DNA of 64,000 bases from Spyradosoma sp004558035 (GCF_050314555.1 NZ_JBNPNH010000004.1:62001-126000); one strand, 5' to 3'; positions 27,901-36,062 are shown, counted from the stretch's first letter. Made by a program: numbers and translations. Notes: generated by a model not told the origin, from the sequence alone.

Positions 27901-29021
27901 GCGCCCACAGAAAGCGCGTCGCTTCCCAGATCGACCGCACCGGCGAATTCCAACGTTCCCGTGAACGCGCTGACTTTCGCGAATCCTGCGCTGTCCACGG
28001 AAGCGTCCGTGACGCGCACCGCTCCCGTTCCGGACAACGAGGAGAACGTGTAATTCGAAATTCCGCCGTCAAGCGTCAGCTTTTTGCCGGCGTCGACGGT
28101 CAAAACGGCGGCGCTCAGCGTCTTGTCGTTCGCGGAAACAAACGTCGTGTTTTCCGCGACTAAGATTTCATCGGCGGAGACGGATTCGCCCAGCGTAATC
28201 GTCGCGTCGGCGGTGGCGAACTTCACGCTGTCGCCCAAAGCGAACGCCACGGAAACGCTTGTGTCGCTTGACTTCGTCCAAGACATAGCGCTCGTGTTCC
28301 ATTCTCCGGAGTTTCCGTTCCAAATAAGGCAATCAAGAATCGGCGCCGAAGTACCCATCAGCGCTGTAATTTCCGCGTTGGTCGCGAGTGTGTCGGAGGA
28401 GAAAATCGTCAGATTCGCGATCTGCCCGGTGAAGACTTCACGATCGCCGGTACCGTTGCCGGTGCCGATGCCGAAGACTTGGTTCGTTTCGGAGGGCGTG
28501 TTCCAAGAACCGAGCTTTCGCGTCCAATAATCGCTTTCCCCGATGAGATAGCGGGAATCGCCGCTTGTGTTCAAATTAAGCGAAATCGCGACGAGCGTCC
28601 ATTCGCCCACGGAAACCGTGCCGAGAGCGTCCTTGTCGGCGACGCCTTTCGTCGTCACGGACAACGCGTTGTTTTTGATGTCGAGCTTGAACCCGTCTGA
28701 CTGATCCCCATAAGAGAAAAAGCTGTCCTGAGCCGTGTCCGTGTGACGCACCCAAGCGGCGACGGTGATATAGCCGCTGGTCTGCGACATCAGTGAAGAC
28801 AGATCCTCCGTGGTGATGCCCGTGATGCCGTTCGTGCCGCCGAAGTCGTAAACCGTGTTTCCGGAGACGTATTTGGAACTGAGGTCCGTGACATCGGCGC
28901 CGACAGTTCCTGCGTTGACGAGCGTGCTCATATTCGCGACCGTGGTCAGCTCGGCATACGCGCTGACGCTCATCGTCGCGGCGGCGAGGAGGGAGGTGAG
29001 GAGGAATTTTGAATTTCTCAT
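24978..29021 (-). CDS. PEP-CTERM surface protein with autotransporter-associated beta-strand repeats
   Basis: A 1347-residue exported protein. Signal peptide about 1-24 (MRNSKFLLTSLLAAATMSVS, cut after AYA). Residues about 30-230 look like a LamG/concanavalin-type domain (GYITVAAWVRHTDTAQDSFF). A long beta-helical region of Ala/Gly/Thr/Val-rich strands follows, with passenger-associated repeats such as LILSGENSYTGGTNIEAGAL and TINSAGNTYTGGTIVSKGVL. It ends with IPEPSVFGLLAGLGALALAG and RRRRRK, a PEP-CTERM sorting signal read by an exosortase. There is no beta-barrel, so the protein relies on the PEP-CTERM route. Residues about 270-600 are closely similar to part of the autotransporter at 40831-53682. 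The ligand is unknown. Confidence 0.9.
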   Translation of the reverse strand: MRNSKFLLTSLLAAATMSVSAYAELTTVANMSTLVNAGTVGADVTDLSSKYVSGNTVYDFGGTNGITGITTEDLSSLMSQTSGYITVAAWVRHTDTAQDSFFSYGDQSDGFKLDIKNNALSVTTKGVADKDALGTVSVGEWTLVAISLNLNTSGDSRYLIGESDYWTRKLGSWNTPSETNQVFGIGTGNGTGDREVFTGQIANLTIFSSDTLATNAEITALMGTSAPILDCLIWNGNSGEWNTSAMSWTKSSDTSVSVAFALGDSVKFATADATITLGESVSADEILVAENTTFVSANDKTLSAAVLTVDAGKKLTLDGGISNYTFSSLSGTGAVRVTDASVDSAGFAKVSAFTGTLEFAGAVDLGSDALSVGATRTFEGGLTTTGNVSVSSAGVLNLGGTSNLGAIRQTGGEVNVDGVTTTVQFVGTSEGATAGTLNIGASGVLTVTGDSNSTGGNQGSFQLAHWGAKQTVNVSGVLNLQNCGISNKDGNGDINILSGGEVNFNAGFTVADANNNAGVVRVTLNEGGRINIGGTSGIPNSNVLSLTLNGGKIGSLVDSWSSAQAMTIGGAVTFDTAKRSFNATGKAAETAETSAVTIGAINFADAGSLDVIGGGSLTLNGVITGVAVDSEAKITVSGGSLVLGSGLVFALTGEDDSIIGKTLNIATLSGGTISGSLAAGNFTWNGSALSGRTQVSLTDGIATFSGEAYNLFWKSGATTWNASTEFDKDSVGSGTTATFVTGDNVTFGAGDTATVTFSDALVAGRVSIEGNVTLASTITGTLTAQDGIVVADGGTLIVAKGNDGSSAIRGSLTVQSGGTARFDIKDVCGWSAGRRLEALTVDSGGSLVINQNGNETFCGTLTLNGTMSRGVSGGDSTRWDLYGGSAKIVTTAADAKIEEGVKIQLRQNNSEIQVAGTNATLEIASTVGSSAEGNGLLRKTGTGTLILSGENSYTGGTNIEAGALVAKKASALGSGAGNVTISNNAELRIDIGVDATMTQGAGTISSAEQNQSAKLTIASGKLVLTSATNNFRGTVDILSGGVLELGSTAKLLTQYSNTSKIFIRTGGELRLDNFTYDQLGASPDYAVHRQIDGGRLSITGATSASGQSFTVTANGGEFLMEQAGQTLTLNGNANSEIIALGGALKLGGAGDIVINKYGTRAAIVGSGSLEKVGEGTLTINSAGNTYTGGTIVSKGVLVVGAADALGTNSVRVAGGQLKVRNVTLNQTAITVVLGEAYKTNGGVAALVGESGSLATGTTVTVDATDLGALGLVAGVANEYSIWDSTLTTDATLALSEEFERLLAADGWEYAVFGGVLTISSIPEPSVFGLLAGLGALALAGTRRRRRK

Positions 29022-29735
29022 TGTGTGAATCTGTTTTTGGTTTTCGTTGAATTTTTGTGCAGATTCTACCCCGGTTACGAATACCGAGGCAAGCGGAAAG
29101 TTTTAACCACGGAAAAGCACAGAGCTTGTCATTTGGCGAAGATTCGCGGGAACGCAGGGGAGAAGCGACATTCCTGTCGCTTTGCCGAAATTGATTAAAA
29201 GTATGTTCGCGGGAGCGTCGGGAATTTTTCCCCTCTTTTGAACGATATTCAACGGTCGTTCAGTTTCTTTTGTTTATGCGGCTTCGGAGGCGTTTCCCCC
29301 TCGGTATTCGTAATCGGAGGGACGGCGAAAGGCGGAGGAAGGAAGAAAGCTTGAAGGGGCGTTTTAGCGGGCGGATTTCGAAAAGCGACAAGTAAGTTCT
29401 TCACGTTTCCACGCTCTTCACGCGTTTTCTTTTTCTGATTTCCGGCGTCGTCCCGAAATCTGCGCTCATCTGCGACATCTGCGGCTAAAAAATTTGCGAG
29501 ACGTCGCGGGGAGAAAATTCGTGAAATTCGTGCAATTCGTGGATTTAAAATTCTTCGCGTCTTGGCGGGAAAATTTCTGCGGGGAGATTTCGAGGGCAAG
29601 CGAGACGCTTACCCTCCTTTGCGTTCCCGCGCGAAAAAAAAATTTTAAAATTCAGACAAAAAAATTTCCGCGCGCCGCTTCTTGGATGTTTTTGGGTTAG
29701 ATAGAGAAGTTAGAGTTAGTTAGAGATGAAAGCGG
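29022..29735. other. Gene-free region between tsaE and the PEP-CTERM gene
   Basis: No coding gene is supported. It contains a 19-bp inverted repeat (29071-29089 and 29299-29317), a family A hairpin with its flanks (about 29150-29190), a second decayed family A segment (about 29375-29600, with aaaagcgacaag, gcgtcttggcgg and aatttctgcgg words), and a piece reading gagggcaagcgagacgctt (about 29598) that recurs in part at 39730. The promoter of the PEP-CTERM gene should lie close to 29022-29070 but was not resolved. Confidence 0.65.
29071..29317. repeat. Inverted repeat pair flanking a 209-bp spacer
   Basis: TTACGAATACCGAGG at 29075-29089 is repeated exactly as its complement, CCTCGGTATTCGTAA, at 29299-29313. 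With flanks the match is 18 of 19. The spacer holds a family A hairpin. It could be the terminal repeats of a small non-autonomous element or a pair of protein-binding sites upstream of the PEP-CTERM gene. Confidence 0.6.
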
Positions 29736-29765
29736 GCGGGCGGTTCCGAGAGGAGCCGCCCGTCT
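29736..29765 (-). terminator. Terminator downstream of tsaE
   Basis: GGGCGGTTC and GAGCCGCCC form a stem with one wobble around a short loop. It lies ten bases after the tsaE stop on the minus strand. The T-rich tail (ttattttt) is on the plus side, so the hairpin may act in both directions or only weakly for tsaE. Confidence 0.5.
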
Positions 29766-29775
29766 TATTTTTCGC

Positions 29776-30219
29776 TCACGCGCGGACGCGGAAACGGTGC
29801 GCGCCGGAGGCGAGGATTTCGAAATCGAGATGGAGCGCGTCGGGCGGGAGCGCGTCGCCGATTTTTTCCGGCCATTCGACGACCCAGCACCACGGCGGGC
29901 GCATGAATTCCTCGAGCATGAGCGCCTCCGCCGCCTCCGGCGAAGGCAGGCGGTACGCGTCCATGTGGACGAGCTGGCGGGAACGCCCTTCGTAAATCGC
30001 GTAGATGTTGTAGCTCGGCGACGTCACGGGTTCGCGCACGCCGAAGGCTTCGGCGAGCCCGCCGACGAAGGTCGTCTTGCCCGCGCCGAGTCCGCCGTGA
30101 AGCGCGAGCGTGCAGTCCGCCGGCAGCATCGCGCCGAGTTCCCGCGCGGCGGCGCGCGTCGCCTCCGCGCTTTCGCAGACGCGCCAGGCGCCGAATTTCT
30201 CGAAGATCTCCGAATTCAT
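29776..30219 (-). CDS. tsaE: tRNA t6A biosynthesis ATPase TsaE
   Basis: A 147-residue P-loop protein of the TsaE/YjeE family. LALHGGLGAGKTTFVGGLAEAFG is the Walker A region, followed by the family words VTSPSYNIYAIYEG and LVHMDAYRL (Walker B-like) and VVEWPEKIGDALP. TsaE helps TsaB-TsaD make t6A37 in tRNA. The start at 30219 gives the usual length; an upstream in-frame Met at 30258 would add 13 residues that do not fit the family. It sits alone between two terminators. Together with mtaB, which modifies t6A further, it is the second t6A gene in the window. Confidence 0.94.
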   Translation of the reverse strand: MNSEIFEKFGAWRVCESAEATRAAARELGAMLPADCTLALHGGLGAGKTTFVGGLAEAFGVREPVTSPSYNIYAIYEGRSRQLVHMDAYRLPSPEAAEALMLEEFMRPPWCWVVEWPEKIGDALPPDALHLDFEILASGAHRFRVRA

Positions 30220-30317
30220 TTTCCGACAAGGAAAGCACGAAGCCTCGCCCGTGAACACGAAAAAGTTCCGGGCGGGAACGGCGCGCGGCGCGTTCCCGGC
30301 TCCGAGACAAGGAAAAG

Positions 30318-30347
30318 ACCGCCCCCGGGATTGCTCCCGGAAGCGGC
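30318..30347 (-). terminator. Possible glnN terminator
   Basis: CCGC-cc-CCGGGA and TCCCGG-aa-GCGG can pair about 25 bases after the glnN stop on the minus strand. No T-run follows directly (only ggtcttttcctt), so it is a weak candidate. Confidence 0.45.
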
Positions 30348-30371
30348 CGCGGATACCTCACTCAGAAAAAA

Positions 30372-32561
30372 TCAGCGCACGAAGAGGAGCTCGCGATACT
30401 TCGGGAGCGGCCACATTTCGTTGTCCACCAGCAGTTCGAGCTTGTCGATGTGGTAGCGGATCGTGTCGAAATACGGGAGCACCGTGTCGTGGTAGGCGAT
30501 CGCCTTTTCGCGGGCGTCCTCGATCTTGTTCGCCTTCTTGCGGCAGTCGATCATCTTGTCCACGTCCTTGGTGACCTCGGAGATGTGGTCGTTGATGCTC
30601 TGGATCAGGCGCATCTGTTCGCCGGCGAGCGACTTGAACTTCGCGTCCGGGAAGACGGCCTTGAGCTTGGCGACGTTGTCGAGGAGAAGGGACTGGTAGC
30701 GGATTGCGACCGGAATGATGTGGTTGTGCGAAAGGTCGCCGAGCACGCGCGCCTCGATCTGGATCTTCTTGGTGTAGATTTCCCATTTGACCTCGTTGCG
30801 CGTCTCCAGCTCCTTCTTGGTGTGGATGTTGCCGTTGGCGAAGACCTTGACGGACTGCGCCGAGGTGTAGGCGTCGTAGATCAGCGGCACGCTCGTCTCG
30901 CAGTCGAGCCCGCGCTTGGCGGCCTCCTTCTTCCATTCCTCGGAATAGCCGTTCCCGTCGAAACGCACGGGCTTGGAAGCCTTGATGTATTTCTTGAGGA
31001 CGGAGTAGAGCGCCTCCTTCTTGGACATGCCGCCGTCGATGAGGGAATCGACTTCGGTCTTGAATTCCTTGAGCTGGTAGGCGACCGCGGCGTTGAGCGC
31101 CGTCATCGCCGAAGCGCAGTTGGCGACGGAGCCGACGGCGCGGAATTCGAAGCGGTTGCCCGTGAACGCGAACGGCGACGTGCGGTTGCGGTCCGTGTTG
31201 TCCACGAGAAGTTCCGGAATCTGACCGACGCCGAGCTTGATCTGCTTCTTGCTGTCCACCTTGATCGCGTCGTCCACGGAAGACTTTTCGAAGGCGTCGA
31301 GAATGTCGCTCACCTGCTTGCCGAGGAAGGAGGAGATGATCGCGGGCGGCGCTTCGTTGGCGCCGAGACGGTGGGCGTTCGTCGCGGAGGCGATCGACGC
31401 CTTGATGAGCGCGTTGTTCTTGTAGAGCGCCATCAGCGTGTTCACGATGAAGGTGACGAAGCGCAGGTTCTCCATCGAGTTCTTGCCCGGCGAGAACAGG
31501 TTGACGCCGGTGTCCGTGCCGAGCGACCAGTTGTTGTGCTTGCCGGAGCCGTTGATGCCCTTGAAGGGCTTTTCGTGCAGCAGCACGCGGAAATTGTGCC
31601 GGCGGGCGACGTCGCGCATCAGCGACATCACGAGCAGGTTGTGGTCCACTGCGAGATTGCATTCTTCGTAAATCGGCGCGAGCTCGAACTGATTGGGCGC
31701 GACTTCGTTGTGGCGCGTCTTCAGCGGAATGCCGAGCTTCCAGCCCTCGTATTCGAGTTCCTGCATGAACGCGAGCACGCGGCGCGGGATCGCCCCGAAG
31801 TAGTGGTCTTCAAGCTGCTGATTCTTCGCGGACTCGTGGCCCATCAGCGTGCGGCCCGTCAGCACGATGTCCGGACGCGCGTTGAAGAGTTCCTCGTCGA
31901 TGAGGAAGTATTCCTGTTCCCAGCCGAGCGAGGACTGCACGCGGGAGACGTCCGAGCTGAAATACCTGCAGACGCCGACCGCCGCCTTGTTCACCGCGTC
32001 GAGCGCCTTCAGCAGCGGCGCCTTGTAGTCGAGCGCCTCGCCCGCGTAGGAGATGAAGATCGTCGGAATGAAGAGCGTGTCCCCGACGATGAACGCCGGC
32101 GAAGACGGATCCCACGCGGAATAGCCGCGCGCCTCGAAGGTCGAGCGCAGACCGCCGTTCGGGAACGACGACGCGTCCGGTTCCTGCTGCGCGAGAATCT
32201 TCCCGCTGAACTCCTCGATCATGCCGCCCTTGCCGTCGTGCTCGACGAACGCGTCGTGCTTTTCCGCGGTGCCGTCCGTCAGCGGGTGGAACCAGTGCGT
32301 GTAGTGCGTCGCGCCGTTTTCCATCGCCCACATGCGCATCGACGGGGCGATGTGCGCCGCGAGCTCGAGCGAAACCGGCTTGCCGTTGTCGATGGCGGAC
32401 GTGATTTCGCGGAACGTCTCCTTCGAGAGATACTGCGACATCGCCTTGCGGTTGAAGACTTTGCAGCCGAAATATTCCGAGACTTTCGCCTGCGGAGGCG
32501 TGGCGACGGAGACCTTGCGGTTGGAGGCCGTTTCGACTGCGTGGAATCTGATGTTGGACAT
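30372..32561 (-). CDS. glnN: Glutamine synthetase type III
   Basis: A 729-residue GSIII, the large form found in Bacteroidota, cyanobacteria and PVC bacteria (usual length about 700-730). Visible are the N-terminal VSEYFGCKVFNRKAM block, GWEQEYFLID (ammonia/metal site), KTRHNEVAPNQFELAPIYEE, and INGSGKHNNWSLGTDTG with LFSPGKN. It makes glutamine from glutamate, ammonia and ATP in the cytosol as a dodecamer. The start at 32561 matches the family start MSNIRFHAVE; the open frame runs 38 codons further but that part is not conserved. A sigma-70-like promoter and an AT-rich stretch lie upstream. It has only about two GGGAACG words in 2.2 kb. Confidence 0.97.
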   Translation of the reverse strand: MSNIRFHAVETASNRKVSVATPPQAKVSEYFGCKVFNRKAMSQYLSKETFREITSAIDNGKPVSLELAAHIAPSMRMWAMENGATHYTHWFHPLTDGTAEKHDAFVEHDGKGGMIEEFSGKILAQQEPDASSFPNGGLRSTFEARGYSAWDPSSPAFIVGDTLFIPTIFISYAGEALDYKAPLLKALDAVNKAAVGVCRYFSSDVSRVQSSLGWEQEYFLIDEELFNARPDIVLTGRTLMGHESAKNQQLEDHYFGAIPRRVLAFMQELEYEGWKLGIPLKTRHNEVAPNQFELAPIYEECNLAVDHNLLVMSLMRDVARRHNFRVLLHEKPFKGINGSGKHNNWSLGTDTGVNLFSPGKNSMENLRFVTFIVNTLMALYKNNALIKASIASATNAHRLGANEAPPAIISSFLGKQVSDILDAFEKSSVDDAIKVDSKKQIKLGVGQIPELLVDNTDRNRTSPFAFTGNRFEFRAVGSVANCASAMTALNAAVAYQLKEFKTEVDSLIDGGMSKKEALYSVLKKYIKASKPVRFDGNGYSEEWKKEAAKRGLDCETSVPLIYDAYTSAQSVKVFANGNIHTKKELETRNEVKWEIYTKKIQIEARVLGDLSHNHIIPVAIRYQSLLLDNVAKLKAVFPDAKFKSLAGEQMRLIQSINDHISEVTKDVDKMIDCRKKANKIEDAREKAIAYHDTVLPYFDTIRYHIDKLELLVDNEMWPLPKYRELLFVR

Positions 32562-32629
32562 AATTTTGGTTTTGTTCGGATTGAAGAAATTTGAATCTGA
32601 CGCCCGAAAGTTCATCGAACGTGCCGCAG

Positions 32630-32659
32630 ACGATACGCCCGCGCGTGAAGGCGAGTCAA
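32630..32659 (-). promoter_or_regulatory. Candidate sigma-70 promoter of glnN
   Basis: On the minus strand TTGACT (32659-32654) and TATCGT (32635-32630) are 18 bases apart, about 70 bases upstream of the glnN ATG. The A/T-rich block just upstream (32661-32760) could serve as an UP element. Three of the 12 box positions differ from consensus (one in the -35 box, two in the -10 box). Confidence 0.4.
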
Positions 32660-32660
32660 G

Positions 32661-32871
32661 CGGTTTTTCTTTCAAAAAGAAGTTTTTTTTTGCGTTTTTG
32701 ACGAAAACGGCGAAATTTTTCTTCCAAAAGAAAGTTTTTTGAAGCCGTTTCGGCGAAAATGCAGTTTTTCGATTTCATTTTTCACAACCCGGATTCCGCG
32801 GGAACGCGGGCGTTTTCGTCATTGAAATCCGGATACGTGAACCCGCACCGACGCGGCGCGCGCGAAAAAAA
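32661..32871. other. A/T-rich intergenic stretch upstream of glnN
   Basis: This part of the 387-bp gene-free region is unusually A/T-rich for the window, with T-runs of up to nine and two imperfect hairpins built on CTTT-CTTTT/AAAAG-AAAG. No gene is seen. One GGGAACG word lies near 32803. Confidence 0.5.
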
Positions 32872-32901
32872 GCGTCCCCGCGGACCGCACCGCGGGGACG
32901 C
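32872..32901 (-). terminator. mrp terminator
   Basis: GCGTCCCCGCGG and CCGCGGGGACGC form a perfect 12-bp stem with a 6-base loop, followed on the minus strand by a T-run of seven. It lies about 48 bases after the mrp stop. Its arms carry GGGGACG, a one-base variant of the dispersed word. Confidence 0.88.
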
Positions 32902-32948
32902 CTGAGCGCCGGGGAAGAACGTTTCCGAGACGTCGCGGAGACCGCGCG

Positions 32949-34016
32949 TCAGCGGGCGTCGAGCTTGCGGAGAATCATGCGCGCGGCGGCGCGGAAGACC
33001 TGCGCGGGAACGCTGTCCGGACGCGCGACGACGATCGGCGTCCCCGAGTCGCCGCCTTCGCGGACCGCCGCGTCGAGCGGCAGCTCGCCGAGAAAATCCG
33101 TGCCGAGCGCGAACGCCGTCTTCACGCCTCCGCCCTGCCCGAAAATGTAGCTGCGCTCGCCGTTCGCGGGATTTTCGAAATAGCTCATGTTCTCGACGAC
33201 GCCGAGCAGCGGCACCTTCACTTTTTCGAACATGCGCGCGCCGCGCCGGGCGACGGAAACGGCGAGATCCTGCGGCGTCGTGACGACGACCGCGCCGTCG
33301 AGCGCGAGCGTCTGCACGAGCGTGATCTGCGCGTCGCCCGTTCCCGGCGGCAGATCGACGACCATCGCCTCGAGCGCGCCCCAATCGACGTCGTCCGCGA
33401 ACTGCCGGATCGCCTTCTGCAGCATCGGGCCGCGCCACACGACGGGCGTATCCGCGTCGAGAAAAAGCCCCATGGACATGACCTTGATCCCGTGCGCCTC
33501 CCGCGGCCGCATCTTGGATCCGACGAGCTCGGGCGCGTCCTTCACGCCGAGCATCATCGGCACGGAAGGCCCGTAGATGTCGCAGTCGAAGACGCCGACG
33601 GAGCCCGCGGCGGGCGCGACGCCCTCCTCTTCGAGCACCTGCGCGAGCGCGGCGGCGAGATTCACGGAAACGGTGGACTTGCCGACGCCGCCCTTGCCGG
33701 AGGCGACGGCGATCACGCGCTTCACGCCGGGAATGCGCGCGGGCGGCGGCGGCGTTCCCGCGCCGGGCGCGGCGGGCGTCTTCACGGCGACGTTCACGCG
33801 CACTTCGCCGCAGCCGATTTTCTGCAGCGCGGCGCGCACGGCGTTTTCGAGAAGCTCGGGAATTTCGGGCTTGGAGGTCGTGACCGCCATCGCGACGATC
33901 GCGTTCCCGCGTTCGTCGATTTCGACCTTCTTCACGAGGCCGAAGGAAACGATGTCGCGCGAAAGCCCGGGATACGGAACCGAGCCGAGCGCCTTCAGAA
34001 TGTCGTCTTTAGTCAT
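32949..34016 (-). CDS. mrp: Mrp/ApbC-type iron-sulfur carrier ATPase
   Basis: A 355-residue protein. Residues 1-80 are a MIP18-like (DUF59) domain; residues about 98-350 are a deviant Walker ATPase (VASGKGGVGKSTVSVNLA, 105-122; DCDIYGPSVPMMLG; DLPPGTGDAQIT). Members carry a 4Fe-4S cluster between CxxC motifs of two subunits and deliver it to target proteins. Here the usual CxxC after ENMSYF is missing; the segment reads ENPANGERSYIFG. Either the cluster is held otherwise or this branch has another role. It is followed on the minus strand by a strong terminator and preceded by lgt's 3' neighbour space of 39 bp. Confidence 0.92.
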   Translation of the reverse strand: MTKDDILKALGSVPYPGLSRDIVSFGLVKKVEIDERGNAIVAMAVTTSKPEIPELLENAVRAALQKIGCGEVRVNVAVKTPAAPGAGTPPPPARIPGVKRVIAVASGKGGVGKSTVSVNLAAALAQVLEEEGVAPAAGSVGVFDCDIYGPSVPMMLGVKDAPELVGSKMRPREAHGIKVMSMGLFLDADTPVVWRGPMLQKAIRQFADDVDWGALEAMVVDLPPGTGDAQITLVQTLALDGAVVVTTPQDLAVSVARRGARMFEKVKVPLLGVVENMSYFENPANGERSYIFGQGGGVKTAFALGTDFLGELPLDAAVREGGDSGTPIVVARPDSVPAQVFRAAARMILRKLDAR

Positions 34017-34055
34017 GGGAAAAACGGAAAAAGGGAAACCGATGCCGCGGCGGCG

Positions 34056-34934
34056 TCAATCCGCGGCCCGCTTCGCCGCGAAGACGCGGGAGGAAACGAT
34101 GAACGCGACGCCCGCGAGCGCGAGCAGCACGGAGAAGAACTGTCCGCGCGCCATGCCGCAGATGAAGGAGACGCCCGCGTCGGGCTCGCGGAAGACCTCG
34201 CACACGATGCGCCCCGCCGCGTAGAGCAGCGCCGTCTCGCCCGCGAGCTGCCCCGCCGGAAGCGGCTTCTTCTTCCAGAAGCGCAGCTGCGTCCACGCGA
34301 GCAGCAGCAGCCCCTCGATCGCGGCTTCGTAAAGCTGCGACGGGTGGCGCGGATTCAGGTAGCGGACGACTTCGTTCCCGAACAGCGAAACGCGGTACGG
34401 GAAAACGACCGCCCACGCCACGTCCGTCTCCTTGCCCCAGAGCTCGCCGTTGATGAAGTTCGCGACGCGTCCGAAAAACAGCCCCGCGGGCGCGAGCGTC
34501 GCGACGATGTCCGCCAGCCGAAGAAATCCGCAGCGCGCGCGCCGCGCCGTCCACCACGCCGCGACCGCGACGCCAATCATCCCGCCGTGGCTCGCCATGC
34601 CGCCGCGCCAGACCTGAAAGACCGAAAGCGGATTCTCGACGAGCATTTCCGGCGCGTAAAAGAACATGTAGCCGAGCCGCCCGCCGACGAGCACGCCGAC
34701 GATCAGCGCGAGAAGAAAATTCGTCTGCGCCTCCGGATCGAGCGGCGAACGCCCGCGCCGCCAGTAAAGGTTCAGCAGCCACGCGCCGACGACGAAGCCC
34801 GCGAGATAGGCGACGCCGTACCAGCGGATGCCCTCGAGAAAAAATCCTTCGGGGAAACGGACGAGGAACGGGCTGAGGTCGTGCAGCCAGAAATCGGGAT
34901 TCGGAACGGAAGTCGTCGCGGGAACGGTGCTCAT
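34056..34934 (-). CDS. lgt: Prolipoprotein diacylglyceryl transferase
   Basis: A 292-residue polytopic membrane enzyme. The signature RVANFINGELWGKETD (the Lgt signature with the essential Asn/Gly run) and the block MASHGGMIGVAVAAWW (with the His-Gly-Gly loop) are clear, as is WYGVAYLAGF near the N-terminus. It transfers diacylglycerol from phosphatidylglycerol to the lipobox cysteine of prolipoproteins in the inner membrane. The gene lies between lpxI and mrp, all on the minus strand with gaps of 87 and 39 bp, so they may be one operon. Length is normal for the family. Confidence 0.96.
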   Translation of the reverse strand: MSTVPATTSVPNPDFWLHDLSPFLVRFPEGFFLEGIRWYGVAYLAGFVVGAWLLNLYWRRGRSPLDPEAQTNFLLALIVGVLVGGRLGYMFFYAPEMLVENPLSVFQVWRGGMASHGGMIGVAVAAWWTARRARCGFLRLADIVATLAPAGLFFGRVANFINGELWGKETDVAWAVVFPYRVSLFGNEVVRYLNPRHPSQLYEAAIEGLLLLAWTQLRFWKKKPLPAGQLAGETALLYAAGRIVCEVFREPDAGVSFICGMARGQFFSVLLALAGVAFIVSSRVFAAKRAAD

Positions 34935-35021
34935 GAACGTTTTAAAGTGTAAGGTGTAAGGTGCGGAGCGCGTTCGGCGCCGCGACGAAATACGGGAGCG
35001 TCGTCAGAAAATATTTCTTCG

Positions 35022-35885
35022 TCACGAAAAATCCTCCCGGTTCCAGCCGAGAAGCGTGATGCCCTTGCGGTCGGCTTCGGCGAAGACTTTCTCCTTTTCG
35101 AGAATGACGACGTTGTCCGCCTCGAGCGCGGCGGCGGCGATCCCGCCGAGCTCCATGCTTTCGAGCGTGCGCATGCCGAAGCACGGCACGTCGAAACGGT
35201 AGTCGTGCCCGGGCTTCACGGTCTTGACGTAGAGCGGATTCTTCTTCGGAATGTCGGCGCAGCGGCGCAGCATGGCGTCCGTGCCCTCGTAGGCTTCGAC
35301 GGCGGTGACCGTGCCGCCGGAGACGACGACGCCCTGACCGATGTCGAGCCGCGCGCATTCCTTGGCGATGCGCACGCCGTACTCGAGCGCGAACGCGTCC
35401 ACGCGCTTCGCCTTGCCGACGAGCGTTCCCGCGGAGGCGAGCTGGTCGTCCATGAACGCGCGCGCGTCGAGCTGCGCGACGCCGATCTTCGCGGCTTCGT
35501 CGGCGACGGCGCCGAAGACCGTGTGCGCGTTGCGTTCCTTGAGCCGCGCGAGAATCAGCGCCGCTTTCAGGTCGGGAACGAGCCCGCCGAAAAGCCGTTT
35601 CGGCGCGACCTGGCCCGCCATCACGAAATAGCGGGAACGCAGTTTTTCGAGCGAGGAAAGGAATTTGCCGAGCTGCCCGAGCTTGACGAAGATCACGCGG
35701 TCGCGCGGGAACGTCGCGACGAAGTCCTCGTCCACGTCGCCCTCGATCGCGATGAGCGAGACGTCCGTTCCCGCGGCGCGCGCGCGTTCGGCGAAAATGC
35801 GCGGATAGGCGCCTCTGCCGGAGAGCAGAGTCAGCCCCGCGGCGGGATCGAAGTCGTCGGGAAGAAATCGTGAAAGCGCGTGCAT
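35022..35885 (-). CDS. lpxI: UDP-2,3-diacylglucosamine diphosphatase LpxI
   Basis: A 287-residue LpxI (DUF1009) protein: N-terminal LTLLSGRGAYPRIFAERAR, central VMAGQVAPKRLF, and the C-terminal VVVSGGTVTAVEAYEGTDAMLRR and FDVPCFGMRTLESM blocks of the family. LpxI cleaves UDP-2,3-diacylglucosamine to lipid X in lipid A synthesis and replaces LpxH in many lineages. Its presence shows that the organism makes lipid A, in agreement with the core-modifying genes at the left of the window. No other lpx gene is in the window. Start ATG at 35885 fits the family. Confidence 0.93.
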   Translation of the reverse strand: MHALSRFLPDDFDPAAGLTLLSGRGAYPRIFAERARAAGTDVSLIAIEGDVDEDFVATFPRDRVIFVKLGQLGKFLSSLEKLRSRYFVMAGQVAPKRLFGGLVPDLKAALILARLKERNAHTVFGAVADEAAKIGVAQLDARAFMDDQLASAGTLVGKAKRVDAFALEYGVRIAKECARLDIGQGVVVSGGTVTAVEAYEGTDAMLRRCADIPKKNPLYVKTVKPGHDYRFDVPCFGMRTLESMELGGIAAAALEADNVVILEKEKVFAEADRKGITLLGWNREDFS

Positions 35886-35904
35886 GGCGGAAATTTTTCG
35901 GGTT

Positions 35905-36060
35905 TATTCAGACACAGAGAACACGGAGAACTCAGAGGAAAACGGAGAAATGAACGATGAACAGCGAAGCGCTTCGTCCAGACGCTCTGAAAAATCCTTT
36001 CGGCGAAGCCGAACGCAATGCGTTATTCATTGTTCACTGTCCGCTGTTCACTGTTCGGTC
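35905..36060 (+). repeat. Intergenic composite repeat B (hairpin plus heptamer-like run)
   Basis: Between nadA and lpxI. It starts with agacacagagaacacggaga and cagaggaaaacgg words typical of decayed intergenic repeats. The core (about 35990-36060) has aatcctttcggcg, a short stem gcgaagccgaacgc, then a run of 7-base-like units (attcatt, gttcact, gttcact). The same order, inverted and with other unit bases, occurs at 55383-55490. Confidence 0.65.
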
Positions 36061-36062
36061 TC

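Noticed and set aside
32562..32675. Longer GlnN N-terminus
   Set aside because: The added residues are not in the family and overlap the promoter-like sequence.
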